Assembly (NCBI RefSeq): GCF_009711055.1
Contig: NZ_WMJY01000011.1
Coordinates: 30,674 to 94,673, forward strand
DNA: 64,000 nucleotides
Source: Myroides pelagicus
GTDB taxonomy: Bacteria; Bacteroidota; Bacteroidia; Flavobacteriales; Flavobacteriaceae
Direction of reading: 5' to 3'
Both the position numbers and the translations under genes were made by a program. The first letter of the stretch is position 1, and every line of letters begins with the position of its first letter. Below, piece by piece: positions 40,163-48,822 of the stretch. Under the pieces are notes generated by a model. It saw nothing but the letters and a program-made list of their open reading frames with translations, was not told where the DNA came from and did not search any database.

Positions 40163-40236
40163 GCCGGTGTAGCTCAGCTGGCTAGAGCAGCTGATTTGTA
40201 ATCAGCAGGTCGTGGGTTCGAGTCCCTCCATCGGCT
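40163..40236 (+). tRNA. tRNA-Thr (TGT), copy 2
   Basis: Identical to copy 1 over all 74 nt; 42-nt spacer before it. Confidence 0.95.
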
Positions 40237-40280
40237 CAAATATTTTTGAAAAGTACATATTGCAATAAAGGCATTGAGTC

Positions 40281-40354
40281 GCCGGTGTAGCTCAGCTGGC
40301 TAGAGCAGCTGATTTGTAATCAGCAGGTCGTGGGTTCGAGTCCCTCCATCGGCT
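40281..40354 (+). tRNA. tRNA-Thr (TGT), copy 3
   Basis: Identical to copy 1; 44-nt spacer of the second spacer type before it. Confidence 0.95.
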
Positions 40355-40396
40355 CAAATTTTTTAAAATAACATATTGCAATAAAAGTATTGAGTC

Positions 40397-40470
40397 GCCG
40401 GTGTAGCTCAGCTGGCTAGAGCAGCTGATTTGTAATCAGCAGGTCGTGGGTTCGAGTCCCTCCATCGGCT
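40397..40470 (+). tRNA. tRNA-Thr (TGT), copy 4
   Basis: Identical to copy 1; 42-nt spacer of the first type before it. Confidence 0.95.
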
Positions 40471-40514
40471 CAAATATTTTTGAAAAGTACATATTGCAAT
40501 AAAGGCATTGAGTC

Positions 40515-40588
40515 GCCGGTGTAGCTCAGCTGGCTAGAGCAGCTGATTTGTAATCAGCAGGTCGTGGGTTCGAGTCCCTCCATCGGCT
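40515..40588 (+). tRNA. tRNA-Thr (TGT), copy 5
   Basis: Identical to copy 1; 44-nt spacer of the second type before it. Confidence 0.95.
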
Positions 40589-40632
40589 CAAATATTTTTG
40601 AAAAGTACATATTGCAATAAAGGCATTGAGTC

Positions 40633-40706
40633 GCCGGTGTAGCTCAGCTGGCTAGAGCAGCTGATTTGTAATCAGCAGGTCGTGGGTTCGAGTCCCTCCA
40701 TCGGCT
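40633..40706 (+). tRNA. tRNA-Thr (TGT), copy 6
   Basis: Identical to copy 1; 44-nt spacer of the second type before it. Confidence 0.95.
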
Positions 40707-40745
40707 CAAATTTTTTAAAATAATATATTGCATGGCAATTAGTTT

Positions 40746-40819
40746 GCCGGTGTAGCTCAGCTGGCTAGAGCAGCTGATTTGTAATCAGCAGGTCGTGGGT
40801 TCGAGTCCCTCCATCGGCT
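40746..40819 (+). tRNA. tRNA-Thr (TGT), copy 7
   Basis: Identical to copy 1; a shorter, diverged 39-nt spacer precedes it. A terminator follows directly. Confidence 0.95.
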
Positions 40820-40820
40820 C

Positions 40821-40852
40821 AAAAGGCTTCCTAACTAGGAAGCCTTTTTTTA
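40821..40852 (+). terminator. Terminator of the tRNA array
   Basis: GGCTTCCTA and TAGGAAGCC form a perfect stem with a 2-nt spacer and A4/T7 flanks, one base after the last tRNA. Confidence 0.9.
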
Positions 40853-40982
40853 TTAAAATAAATTGAAAGTTATTATAACTAGTTTACTTTTTATAATTTT
40901 AATACTTTCTTACAAAGAGTGGTTCATTCTTTGTGGTTAAACTACTTATCATTATTTGTTTAATTGGAAAAAGTTTGTTGTT

Positions 40983-42461
40983 ATGCAGATTGTTACAGAA
41001 TCAGGGTGGTTTGTTTACCTTGAAGTGTTATACTTCTTGTTGACTATTTTTGTAGCTATTCGCATCGTATATGATACTGATTCAATTTCAAAGACTTTAG
41101 CTTATTTGCTATTAGTGGTGTTTGTCCCTATTTTAGGTGTGTTTTTTTATTTCTCATTTGGGATTAATTACCGAAAGCGTAAGATGTATTCAAAAAAATT
41201 AGAAAATAATGATGACTATAGTGACCGTTTAAATAAACGATTGAAAGAAATACGCATTGATTTTAAGCAAAAGGGGAATCGCATTGTTCAAGAGAATAGA
41301 TCATTTATTAATTTGCTTTCTAGTTCGGCGATGGGAGAAGGGCCTCTATTAGTAGATAATCAAGTAGATATACTTGAAAATGGCGAGAGTTTTTTCCCAC
41401 GATTATTGGAAGATTTAAAAAACGCAAAGCACCATATTCATATTGAGTATTATATTTATGAGGATAGTGAGATTGGTCGTGAGATAGAAGCTGTTTTACT
41501 TCAAAAAATAGCAGAAGGTATTGAAGTTCGTTTTATATATGACGATTATGGTTCGCGATCAATACGTAAAAATATTGCTAGGAATATTTGTAAGCATGGA
41601 GGAGAAGCTTTTGCGTTTAATGAAATTATTTGGATAGCATTGGCTAATCGTTTGAATTATAGAAATCACCGTAAAATAGTTGTGATTGATGGTATTATTG
41701 GTTACACTGGAGGGATAAATATTTCTGACAAGTATGATAATCGGAAGAATGATAAAAACGATTATTTCTGGAGAGATACCCATATGCGCATGGAAGGCAC
41801 AGGAGCTTATGGACTACAGTATATTTTTTTAGCAGATTGGAATTTTTGTAGTAAACAATCTATTTCCTTTTCAAAAGATTACTTTCCAAAAGTTGCTTCT
41901 AATGAAGAACGTAAGGTTCCTGTACAGATTATATCTTCTGGACCAGATTCAGATGTGCCTAGTATATTATATAGTGTTTTAAAAGCGATACAAACAGCTA
42001 AAGAAGAGATATTGATTACTACGCCTTATTACATACCTGATGAATCATTGCAGTTGGCTATTAAAATGGCAGTTTTAAGTGGTAAGAAGGTGAAAATGTT
42101 ACTGCCAGGAATAACTGATTCTATGATTGTAAAGTGGGCTTCAGAATCTTATTTTCAAGAATTGTTGGAGTCAGGAGTAGAAATATTTCTATACAAGAAA
42201 GGTTTTATACATGCGAAGACCTTTGTTACAGATACAGGAATTTGTTCTATCGGTACTTGTAATTTAGATCATCGTAGTTTTGATTTGAATTTTGAGGTAA
42301 ATGCCGTAGTCTATGATGAAGTTCTCGCCATACAAATGCGAGAGATGTTTGTAAGAGATTGTCAAGAAGCTATTCCGTTGGATTTGAAAATTTGGAATAA
42401 GCGCTCGAAATGGCAGCGTATGAAAAATAGCCTTGTACGTCTATTGGCTCCCTTGCTTTAG
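40983..42461 (+). CDS. cls: Cardiolipin synthase (phospholipase D family)
   Basis: A 492-residue membrane enzyme that joins two phosphatidylglycerols into cardiolipin. The ATG at 40983 is preferred over the TTG 27 bp upstream. Two N-terminal transmembrane helices (about 10-60) are followed by two PLD domains. The HKD motifs are HRKIVVIDGIIGYTGG and HAKTFVTDTGICSIGTCNLDHRS. The intervening blocks IHIEYYIYEDSEIG and ILITTPYYIPDE are typical of Cls. It is transcribed alone. Confidence 0.94.
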   Translation: MQIVTESGWFVYLEVLYFLLTIFVAIRIVYDTDSISKTLAYLLLVVFVPILGVFFYFSFGINYRKRKMYSKKLENNDDYSDRLNKRLKEIRIDFKQKGNRIVQENRSFINLLSSSAMGEGPLLVDNQVDILENGESFFPRLLEDLKNAKHHIHIEYYIYEDSEIGREIEAVLLQKIAEGIEVRFIYDDYGSRSIRKNIARNICKHGGEAFAFNEIIWIALANRLNYRNHRKIVVIDGIIGYTGGINISDKYDNRKNDKNDYFWRDTHMRMEGTGAYGLQYIFLADWNFCSKQSISFSKDYFPKVASNEERKVPVQIISSGPDSDVPSILYSVLKAIQTAKEEILITTPYYIPDESLQLAIKMAVLSGKKVKMLLPGITDSMIVKWASESYFQELLESGVEIFLYKKGFIHAKTFVTDTGICSIGTCNLDHRSFDLNFEVNAVVYDEVLAIQMREMFVRDCQEAIPLDLKIWNKRSKWQRMKNSLVRLLAPLL

Positions 42462-42539
42462 TAAGGAGGAATGTATAAATTGATTATCTTTTTCTAGATA
42501 AAAAAAACTGTATTAAAGAATTGAACATAATATTTGTTT

Positions 42540-43484
42540 ATGGATTTACATTTGACTTATAAGAAGTATGTCACTCATCAGCACCCTTTTCCTAATGATT
42601 ATGATGGTCGTGTAGTTACTACATTGATTGAGTCGCGTGGAAATAAGCCTGAATTTAGTAAAACTGTATTGTATATTCACGGTTTTAATGATTACTTTTT
42701 TCAGACTCACATGATGGAGTATATTAATGCAAACTCGATTAATTTCTTTGCTATTGATTTGCGTAAATATGGACGTTCATTGTTAGAGGGCCAACATCCT
42801 AATTACTGCGAGTCAATGCGTGAGTATTTTCCAGATATAGACTATGCAGTTAATTTCATATTTGGCCAAAATAAAGATGTGCAGTTTTATTTAATGGGAC
42901 ATAGTACGGGCGGTTTATTAGCGACCTACTATGCGAAGTATGGTTTGCTTCGCAACCGATTGCAGGGGTTGTTACTGAATTCTCCGTTTTTAGATTTCAA
43001 TGTACCGTTTTATGTGAAGCCATTTATTGAAACTGTTGCAAAATATAAAACGAGTAGTAATGTATTTGCGTCTATAGATAGCTTACCGTCATTATATGGT
43101 GAGTCTTTACACAAAGGCTGTTTAGGGGAATGGGATTTTGACCTTCGCTATAAACCTATTACCCCCTTTCCTGCCTTTTTTTCTTGGATATTAGCAGTTA
43201 GGCAAGCGCAAACGTTAATTAAGGAAGCACCAAATTTGGGTAGTTTACCCATTTTATTAATGAGAAGTAGTCTAACAGGTGATTCTTTTAAAAAGACCGC
43301 CGTAACGTTTGAATCGGATATAGTATTAAATGTACAGGATATGAATCGAATTGGTTCGAAATTAAGTGATCGTGTGGAAGAGGCTATATTTGAAGGAGGA
43401 GTACATGATTTAGTATTGTCGAAAAAGAGTATTAGGACTAAGGTATTGGAAACGATTGTTCACTTTATGCAAAAGGAGCTATAA
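42540..43484 (+). CDS. Alpha/beta hydrolase (serine aminopeptidase S33-like)
   Basis: A 314-residue soluble hydrolase. The ATG at 42540 is preferred to the TTG two codons upstream. The nucleophile elbow is GHSTGG. The oxyanion region is YIHGFNDYF, and the late EGGVHDLVLSK supplies the catalytic histidine. The hydrolase_4 pattern (FFAIDLRKYGRSL) suggests a lipase, esterase or monoacylglycerol-lipase-like activity; the substrate is unknown. It follows cls by about 80 bp, and a strong terminator follows. Confidence 0.85.
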   Translation: MDLHLTYKKYVTHQHPFPNDYDGRVVTTLIESRGNKPEFSKTVLYIHGFNDYFFQTHMMEYINANSINFFAIDLRKYGRSLLEGQHPNYCESMREYFPDIDYAVNFIFGQNKDVQFYLMGHSTGGLLATYYAKYGLLRNRLQGLLLNSPFLDFNVPFYVKPFIETVAKYKTSSNVFASIDSLPSLYGESLHKGCLGEWDFDLRYKPITPFPAFFSWILAVRQAQTLIKEAPNLGSLPILLMRSSLTGDSFKKTAVTFESDIVLNVQDMNRIGSKLSDRVEEAIFEGGVHDLVLSKKSIRTKVLETIVHFMQKEL

Positions 43485-43486
43485 TT

Positions 43487-43521
43487 AAAAAGCTGTTAAC
43501 TTTATTGGTTAACAGCTTTTT
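43487..43521. terminator. Bidirectional terminator between the hydrolase and TonB receptor genes
   Basis: AAAAAGCTGTTAAC and GTTAACAGCTTTTT form a perfect 14-bp stem around a 7-nt loop. It serves two convergent genes. Confidence 0.85.
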
Positions 43522-43560
43522 GAAAAGTAATAATTGAAAATATAAAGTAGAAAAGGTTAA

Positions 43561-45954
43561 TTAGAATAATCCACCTCCACCACTGTTTTGTTGGTTGTTT
43601 CCTTCTCTGTGTTTGCGTTGCATTGCTCGGTTTTTACCACCACCAAAGGTATAGTTAAAGCCGATATACACTGTTCTAGAAGTCCATGTAAACTCTCCAC
43701 TTTGAGGGTAAGGATATTCTCCGTCGAAACTAGCCTTCATCGTATTAAAAATATCATTGACACGTAAACTAGCAGTTAACTTATTATTTAACAACGAATA
43801 TCTAGCTCCAGCATCTATTTTATACATGTCTTTAGAGTTGAAAGTTAATCCATCAACGGGTCCTCTATAGAATCCAAATAGGTTAAATCTAAGTTTTTGA
43901 GTTGCCTTGAAGTTACTGCTTAATCTTGCGTTGAAAGCACTAGCCGTGATTTCTCTTGGTACTAAATCAAAAACATTAGTTGTTTCATTTAGTTTCGATA
44001 CAATTCCTTTTTGTTGAATACTTGAAAAGTCAATAGCCGGCTGCATATCCCACCATGGCGTTATTTTAAGATTAGCTGACAGTTCGAATCCGTAAGCATT
44101 GTTTGAGTCAAAGTTGTCAAATGTCATGATCATCGCATTCGGATTATCATTGTTTGGATCGTCAATAATAACTCGGTTTATTTCATCATTAATTCTTCTG
44201 TAATATACGCCTCCAGTGATTGAAGAACCTTTAGCAAATATTTTAGTATAGTTTAATTCTACTGAATTTGTAAACTGTGGTTTTAAATTCGGGTTACCAA
44301 TCGATGTAATTGTTGGTGTAGAGAACTCGCGTATAGGTCTTGTTTGCCATATTCCTGGACGATCTACTCTGCGGCTATAACTCAACTGAACCATATCACT
44401 TTCCGATATATCATAACCTAAGTAGACAGAAGGGTATAAAGTCAAGTAATCATCAGTAAAATCTTTTTTACCATTAAGTTTTGATTCAACTTTATAACTT
44501 TCTAATCGAGTACCAACTTGATAACTAAATTTGCTGAACTTTTGTCCAAAAGTTACATAAGCAGAAAAGATGTTTGTGTCATAATCATAATTAATATCTC
44601 TTTGAGCTATCGGAATTGATGGGTTAGCTGTGTTTGCTATATTGTTTGTTCTTGAGATGCGAGCTTCGGCTCCAGCTTCAAGCTTAGACTTTTCATTAAT
44701 AGGATTGACATAGTCAATGTTTACAGTCGTCAAAGTGCTTTTGTCTTCTGTATAGTCTTCAAATAAGTCTTTTTTATTACCTATTGTTGTGTCATAATTA
44801 CCTGCATTCGTTGATTTCGAATCATTCAAATTAACTTCCACGTCTAGATTATGACCAGCGTCATTGAATAAATGTTTGTATGCTAAGTTGTAAGAGCTAT
44901 TTCTGTTTTTATTATCGTAGAATGTACTTTGGTAAATGTTGTCAAAAGTATTTTCTGGATATAAGTTACTTGTAGCTACATTACTATCAAATAAGCTCGT
45001 ATTTTGATTAGTATAAGCAGATAAAGTATTCTTATCATTGATATAATAGTCTAATCCAATTTTGTATAAATAAGAATTTGTTTTATATCCTCCATCAATT
45101 AATTGTTTAGAGTTTTGATCAAATCGATACATATCACCTCTATTAGCCGCATTTTTATAGTTTGTATTTCCATTTCCAAAGAAATTAACTTTGCCTTTGC
45201 GGTAGTTAAGATTTACCGAGTTATTGTTGTCTATCTTGTCGTGAATAGTAAATCCAGTGTTTATAGAACCGTTGAATCCATCCATTGAATTTTTGTGTAA
45301 CACAATGTTGATAATACCGGACATTCCTTCTGGATTATATTTAGCGCTAGGATTTGTGATTAATTCAATTTTCTTAATTGAGGTAGCAGGAATTTGTTTT
45401 AGCAATTGATCAGATGAGATATTAGTAGGTCTTCCATCAACTAAAATTCTTACGTTGTCGTTTCCTCTCAATGATATTTTACCGTCTTGATCAACATTAA
45501 CAGAAGGAACGTTATTCATGATTTCCCCAGCAGTAGCACCAATCGTTGTCAGGTCTTTTCCTACATTAATGACTTTGCGGTCAATTTTTTGTTCTATTGT
45601 TGAGCGTTCAGCTACGATATTTACACCTTCTAGTGTTGTCGCTTCTGGTTGAAGGTATAGTTTGCCAAGAGCAAGAGGAGATTCTTTTAGTTCAATATTT
45701 TTTTGTAGCGTTTGATATCCTATAAATTGGACTTCTAGAACATATTTATTATTTTTAACAGTGACTTCAAAGTTACCTGACTCGTCAGACATTGCACCAG
45801 TAACGATTTGGTCACCGTCTTTTATAGCTATTGTCGCGTAAGCTACTGCGGTTTGTAGGTCTTTATCTATGACTGTACCAGTTATTTTTCCTTTTTGGGC
45901 AAAACTTGTACAGATAAAAACAATAAAGAATATTGCCGTTAGTTTAGATTTCAT
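43561..45954 (-). CDS. TonB-dependent outer-membrane receptor with carboxypeptidase-like N-domain
   Basis: A 797-residue outer-membrane beta-barrel protein. It has a signal peptide (cleaved near SFAQKGK) and a CarboxypepD_reg-like domain (about 20-100; GKITGTVIDKDLQTAVAYATI). The plug domain (IMNNVPSVNVDQDGKISLRGNDNVRILVDGRP) and the OMP_b-brl_3 barrel follow. The C-terminus is unusual: after the last strand (FNYTFGGG) comes a basic, Gly/Gln-rich tail ending GGGGLF. The ligand is unknown and no SusD partner is adjacent, so this is not a standard SusCD pair. Confidence 0.9.
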   Translation of the reverse strand: MKSKLTAIFFIVFICTSFAQKGKITGTVIDKDLQTAVAYATIAIKDGDQIVTGAMSDESGNFEVTVKNNKYVLEVQFIGYQTLQKNIELKESPLALGKLYLQPEATTLEGVNIVAERSTIEQKIDRKVINVGKDLTTIGATAGEIMNNVPSVNVDQDGKISLRGNDNVRILVDGRPTNISSDQLLKQIPATSIKKIELITNPSAKYNPEGMSGIINIVLHKNSMDGFNGSINTGFTIHDKIDNNNSVNLNYRKGKVNFFGNGNTNYKNAANRGDMYRFDQNSKQLIDGGYKTNSYLYKIGLDYYINDKNTLSAYTNQNTSLFDSNVATSNLYPENTFDNIYQSTFYDNKNRNSSYNLAYKHLFNDAGHNLDVEVNLNDSKSTNAGNYDTTIGNKKDLFEDYTEDKSTLTTVNIDYVNPINEKSKLEAGAEARISRTNNIANTANPSIPIAQRDINYDYDTNIFSAYVTFGQKFSKFSYQVGTRLESYKVESKLNGKKDFTDDYLTLYPSVYLGYDISESDMVQLSYSRRVDRPGIWQTRPIREFSTPTITSIGNPNLKPQFTNSVELNYTKIFAKGSSITGGVYYRRINDEINRVIIDDPNNDNPNAMIMTFDNFDSNNAYGFELSANLKITPWWDMQPAIDFSSIQQKGIVSKLNETTNVFDLVPREITASAFNARLSSNFKATQKLRFNLFGFYRGPVDGLTFNSKDMYKIDAGARYSLLNNKLTASLRVNDIFNTMKASFDGEYPYPQSGEFTWTSRTVYIGFNYTFGGGKNRAMQRKHREGNNQQNSGGGGLF

Positions 45955-46105
45955 ATTAATAGTTTATTTGAGTTATGTTTATTTTTTAATTTAGGCCTTT
46001 AACTAATAGACTCGGGAATATATATTTTGTTACAAAAAAATTAAATATTTTTTTTGAAGTCTTTACAAGCCTTGATATTTAGGCATTTTTAAAAAGAAAT
46101 TATTT

Positions 46106-46678
46106 ATGAGATATACTGTATTTTGTGGTTCAAGTTCTGGGATAGATAAAGAATTTAGTGATCAAGCGTATGCATTAGGAAAAGAGTTAGCTAGTCAACA
46201 GATAGGTGTTGTATATGGAGGAGCTAAGGTAGGGTTAATGGGGGCAGTTGCAGACGGGTGTCTTCATCATGGGGGAGATGTAATTGGTGTTTTGCCTCGT
46301 TTCTTGCAAGATGTAGAATTAGGGCATACAGGACTTACAGCACTAATTTTAGTTGATACAATGCATGAGCGAAAAGCGAAGATGGATGAGTTGTCAGAAG
46401 GAATCATTGCACTACCTGGAGGATACGGTACTTTAGAAGAATTTTTCGAAATGTTGACTTGGGCTCAGCTAGGAATACATAAAAAACCTGTGGCTTTATT
46501 AAATATAGATGGTTTCTATGAGCCTTTGTTGCAGATGATAGAGAATATGATAACCAAAGGTTTTTTAAAACAAGTAAATCGTGATATGATTGTGGTTGCT
46601 GATACTGTTGGTGAACTTCTTTCTTTAATGAGTAGTTATGAGGCACCAAAAGAAGGTAAGTGGATTAAGAAAGAATAA
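46106..46678 (+). CDS. LOG-family protein (TIGR00730; cytokinin riboside monophosphate phosphoribohydrolase-like)
   Basis: A 190-residue Rossmann-fold protein. It begins RYTVFCGSSSGID and carries the LOG motif PGGYGTLEEFFEMLTWAQLG, with the catalytic GGxGTxxE. Members release the base from nucleoside 5'-monophosphates. The biological substrate in Bacteroidetes is not settled. The stop codon is 1 bp from the start of the Crp/Fnr gene, so the two are one operon. Confidence 0.9.
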   Translation: MRYTVFCGSSSGIDKEFSDQAYALGKELASQQIGVVYGGAKVGLMGAVADGCLHHGGDVIGVLPRFLQDVELGHTGLTALILVDTMHERKAKMDELSEGIIALPGGYGTLEEFFEMLTWAQLGIHKKPVALLNIDGFYEPLLQMIENMITKGFLKQVNRDMIVVADTVGELLSLMSSYEAPKEGKWIKKE

Positions 46679-46679
46679 A

Positions 46680-47261
46680 ATGGTTAGAGCTTCATTAATA
46701 GCGAATTTAGAGAAAAAAGGAGTTGTTTTATCAGAAGATGAAAAGGCTCTTGTATTGACTTCTTTTGAGACTGTTTATCTCAAAAAAAGGGAGTATTTAT
46801 TGGAAGAAGGAGAGGTATGTGATTTTGAAGTATTCGTTGTTAGTGGCTGCTGCAAGGCTTATTTTATTGATGACCGAGGTCAGGATCATATTATTTATTT
46901 TGCGGTTGAAGATTGGTGGTTAGCTGATTTAGAGAGTTATCATTTGGGTACTCCTACTAGATATTATATTCAAGCATTAGAGGATAGTGAAATATTGCGT
47001 ATACCAAAGATTGTTAAGGAGCCTTTGTATGAAAAAATACCTGCTCTAGAGCGTATTTATCGCTTGACATTGCAGCAAGAGTGTGTTGCTCTTCAGCGAA
47101 GAATTAATAATAAACTATCTATGGATGCTGCGATGGAGTACGATGATTTTTGTAATCGATATCCTTCACTAGTTCAACGATTGACAAATATTCAGATTGC
47201 CTCTTATTTAGGAATTTCACAAGAGTTTTTGAGTAAGATACGTCGAAGAAATAAGGATTGA
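46680..47261 (+). CDS. Crp/Fnr-family transcriptional regulator
   Basis: A 193-residue regulator. The ATG at 46680 is preferred; an earlier start would overlap the preceding gene by 41 bp. The cyclic-nucleotide-binding-like domain (about 10-125) has YLLEEGEVCDFEVFVVSGCCKAYF. The C-terminal HTH is short, with LTNIQIASYLGISQEFLSKIRR (about 165-190). Four Cys are scattered and no Fe-S cysteine cluster is evident. It is coupled to the LOG-family gene. Confidence 0.88.
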   Translation: MVRASLIANLEKKGVVLSEDEKALVLTSFETVYLKKREYLLEEGEVCDFEVFVVSGCCKAYFIDDRGQDHIIYFAVEDWWLADLESYHLGTPTRYYIQALEDSEILRIPKIVKEPLYEKIPALERIYRLTLQQECVALQRRINNKLSMDAAMEYDDFCNRYPSLVQRLTNIQIASYLGISQEFLSKIRRRNKD

Positions 47262-47417
47262 AATATTGAACTAATTCAATGTTTTTAGTTTTTAATAATA
47301 GTACATTTGTTGTATAGTACTATAGCTAACTTAAGACGATATACTTTTTTAGCCATCGCCTAGCTTATAACTGTATAATGTCTGAAGCTATAAAAGCTAT
47401 TGCATCATAAACAATAT

Positions 47418-47450
47418 AGGTACTGATCATTTTGGTCAGTACTTTTTTTA
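47418..47450 (+). terminator. Intrinsic terminator in the gap after the Crp/Fnr gene
   Basis: GTACTGATCA and TGGTCAGTAC pair (one wobble) around a 3-nt loop, followed by T7. It lies about 160 bp after the stop codon, so the 3' UTR is long or a small RNA ends here. The rest of 47262-47627 shows no gene. Confidence 0.7.
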
Positions 47451-47627
47451 TGCCGTAAATTGTGCTAAATCGAAGTATGAATACAGTATAAATAACTCTC
47501 TTAAATAATCAAAAGTAGAATAAGTTACTATTCAGTTATTTATTTTGTATTGCTATTTATTAACAGATGTTTTACGATATGCATTCTGTATCTAGTCCTA
47601 TTTTTCGTATTTTAGAGCTTTCGAAAA

Positions 47628-48386
47628 ATGAAAAGTACAATGGAAAAACAAAATAACAATATAGCAATATTAGTAGACGGTGATAATGCACAAGCAAAGT
47701 TGCTAGACAAGATATTAGAGGAAGTTTCTAAATACGGTAAGGTAACTATTCGCCGTATTTATGGAGACTGGACTACTCCTCAAATGAATAGCTGGAAAGA
47801 TCTATTAAATGATCTGTCTTTCTCACCAATGCAAAAGTTTAATTATACTTCTGGTAAGAATTCTACAGATAGTTCTCTGATTATTGATGCAATGGATATT
47901 TTACATAACAAGTCAGTTGATGGGTTTTGTATTGTATCTAGTGATAGTGATTATACTGGATTAGCAAAGAGAATACGAGAAGAAGGAATATTTGTTATGG
48001 GAGTAGGAGAGAAGAAGACGCCTAATGCTTTTGTTCAGTCATGTGAAATCTTTACTTATTGTGAGACCTTGATGCCGAAAGTAGTGACTACAAAAGGTGA
48101 AAGTGCAAATAGTAAAAAGAATGCTCAATCAGAAGATGATGATAATAAGGCACTTACTAAAAGAGAGTATAAGTTAATCGATAGAGCATTTGATATGTCT
48201 GTTAATGAGGAAGTAGAGTCTTATATTGCTACGGTTGGTCAAAATTTAAGAAAGCTAGACCCTAGTTTTGATGCCCGTGATTATGGGTTTAGAAATTTGA
48301 CAGAGATGTTTAAATACCTAAAGACTTATGAGGTTATCAATAATAATGTCAAAGGACTTAATCACCCATTAGTTAAAAAGAAATAA
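47628..48386 (+). CDS. NYN-domain protein with C-terminal LOTUS/OST-HTH domain
   Basis: A 252-residue protein. Residues 10-150 form a NYN/LabA-like PIN-fold domain: AILVDGDNAQ, VTIRRIYGDWT, DSSLIIDAMDIL and SSDSDYTGLAKRIREEG provide the acidic metal-binding residues of an endoribonuclease. A charged linker (155-175) follows. A C-terminal OST-HTH/LOTUS RNA-binding domain (LRKLDPSFDARDYGFRNLTEMFKYL) completes it. Domain order supports a role in RNA turnover. A start 12 bp downstream at 47640 is also possible. It is monocistronic. Confidence 0.9.
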   Translation: MKSTMEKQNNNIAILVDGDNAQAKLLDKILEEVSKYGKVTIRRIYGDWTTPQMNSWKDLLNDLSFSPMQKFNYTSGKNSTDSSLIIDAMDILHNKSVDGFCIVSSDSDYTGLAKRIREEGIFVMGVGEKKTPNAFVQSCEIFTYCETLMPKVVTTKGESANSKKNAQSEDDDNKALTKREYKLIDRAFDMSVNEEVESYIATVGQNLRKLDPSFDARDYGFRNLTEMFKYLKTYEVINNNVKGLNHPLVKKK

Positions 48387-48417
48387 AAATAGACGCTTAT
48401 TAAAAGCAGATAGTGAT

Positions 48418-48454
48418 GCCCCAAAAGTGAGATACTTATTTGGGGCTTTTTTTG
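48418..48454 (+). terminator. Intrinsic terminator of the NYN-LOTUS gene
   Basis: GCCCCAAA and TTTGGGGC form a perfect stem with a partly paired loop, followed by T7. Confidence 0.8.
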
Positions 48455-48517
48455 TGTAAGAACTAGCACATAATTAGGTGTTAAAACTATTTAATATTTT
48501 GATTAGTAATGAATTAA

Positions 48518-48730
48518 TTAGTCTGTGTAATACGGTTTGTTTACTATAAAGAACTGACAGATCAAGTTATCAAAATACTTAACACAGAAGAGTTGAATAA
48601 AAAGTTGGATGTAGAGAGTAGATCACTGAGTATTTCTAAAAATAGCTCTAAAGAATATAATCAAAACAAGATTAGTAATCCTAATCCAGAAGTATATTTT
48701 ACTGATGATTATTTAAATAAACTGGTTTAA
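48518..48730 (+). pseudogene. Start-less coding remnant of unknown family
   Basis: An open frame of 70 codons after a TAA at 48515, with no ATG or GTG and with a TTG only internally. The peptide (…YYKELTDQVIKILNTEELNKKLDV… ending DDYLNKLV) has a protein-like composition and ends in TAA. It fills most of the 48387-48822 gap. It looks like the 3' end of a decayed gene. I do not recognise the family. Confidence 0.4.
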
Positions 48731-48769
48731 AATTTCAGAGTTCATAATTTTGAAGAGGTGTTTGTATCG

Positions 48770-48797
48770 TTGTTCCACTTATAATTTTATATATTTG
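48770..48797 (+). promoter_or_regulatory. Promoter of the dipeptidyl-peptidase III gene
   Basis: TTG (48770-48772) and TATATTTG (48790-48797) are 17 bp apart. The -7 element is 25 bp before the ATG at 48823. Confidence 0.65.
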
Positions 48798-48822
48798 TTG
48801 TTCGACGAATAAATAAAATATT

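Noticed and set aside
40047..40819. Direct repeats of about 117 bp could suggest a CRISPR-like array
   Set aside because: The repeats are complete tRNA-Thr genes with related spacers and no cas genes; this is a tRNA array.
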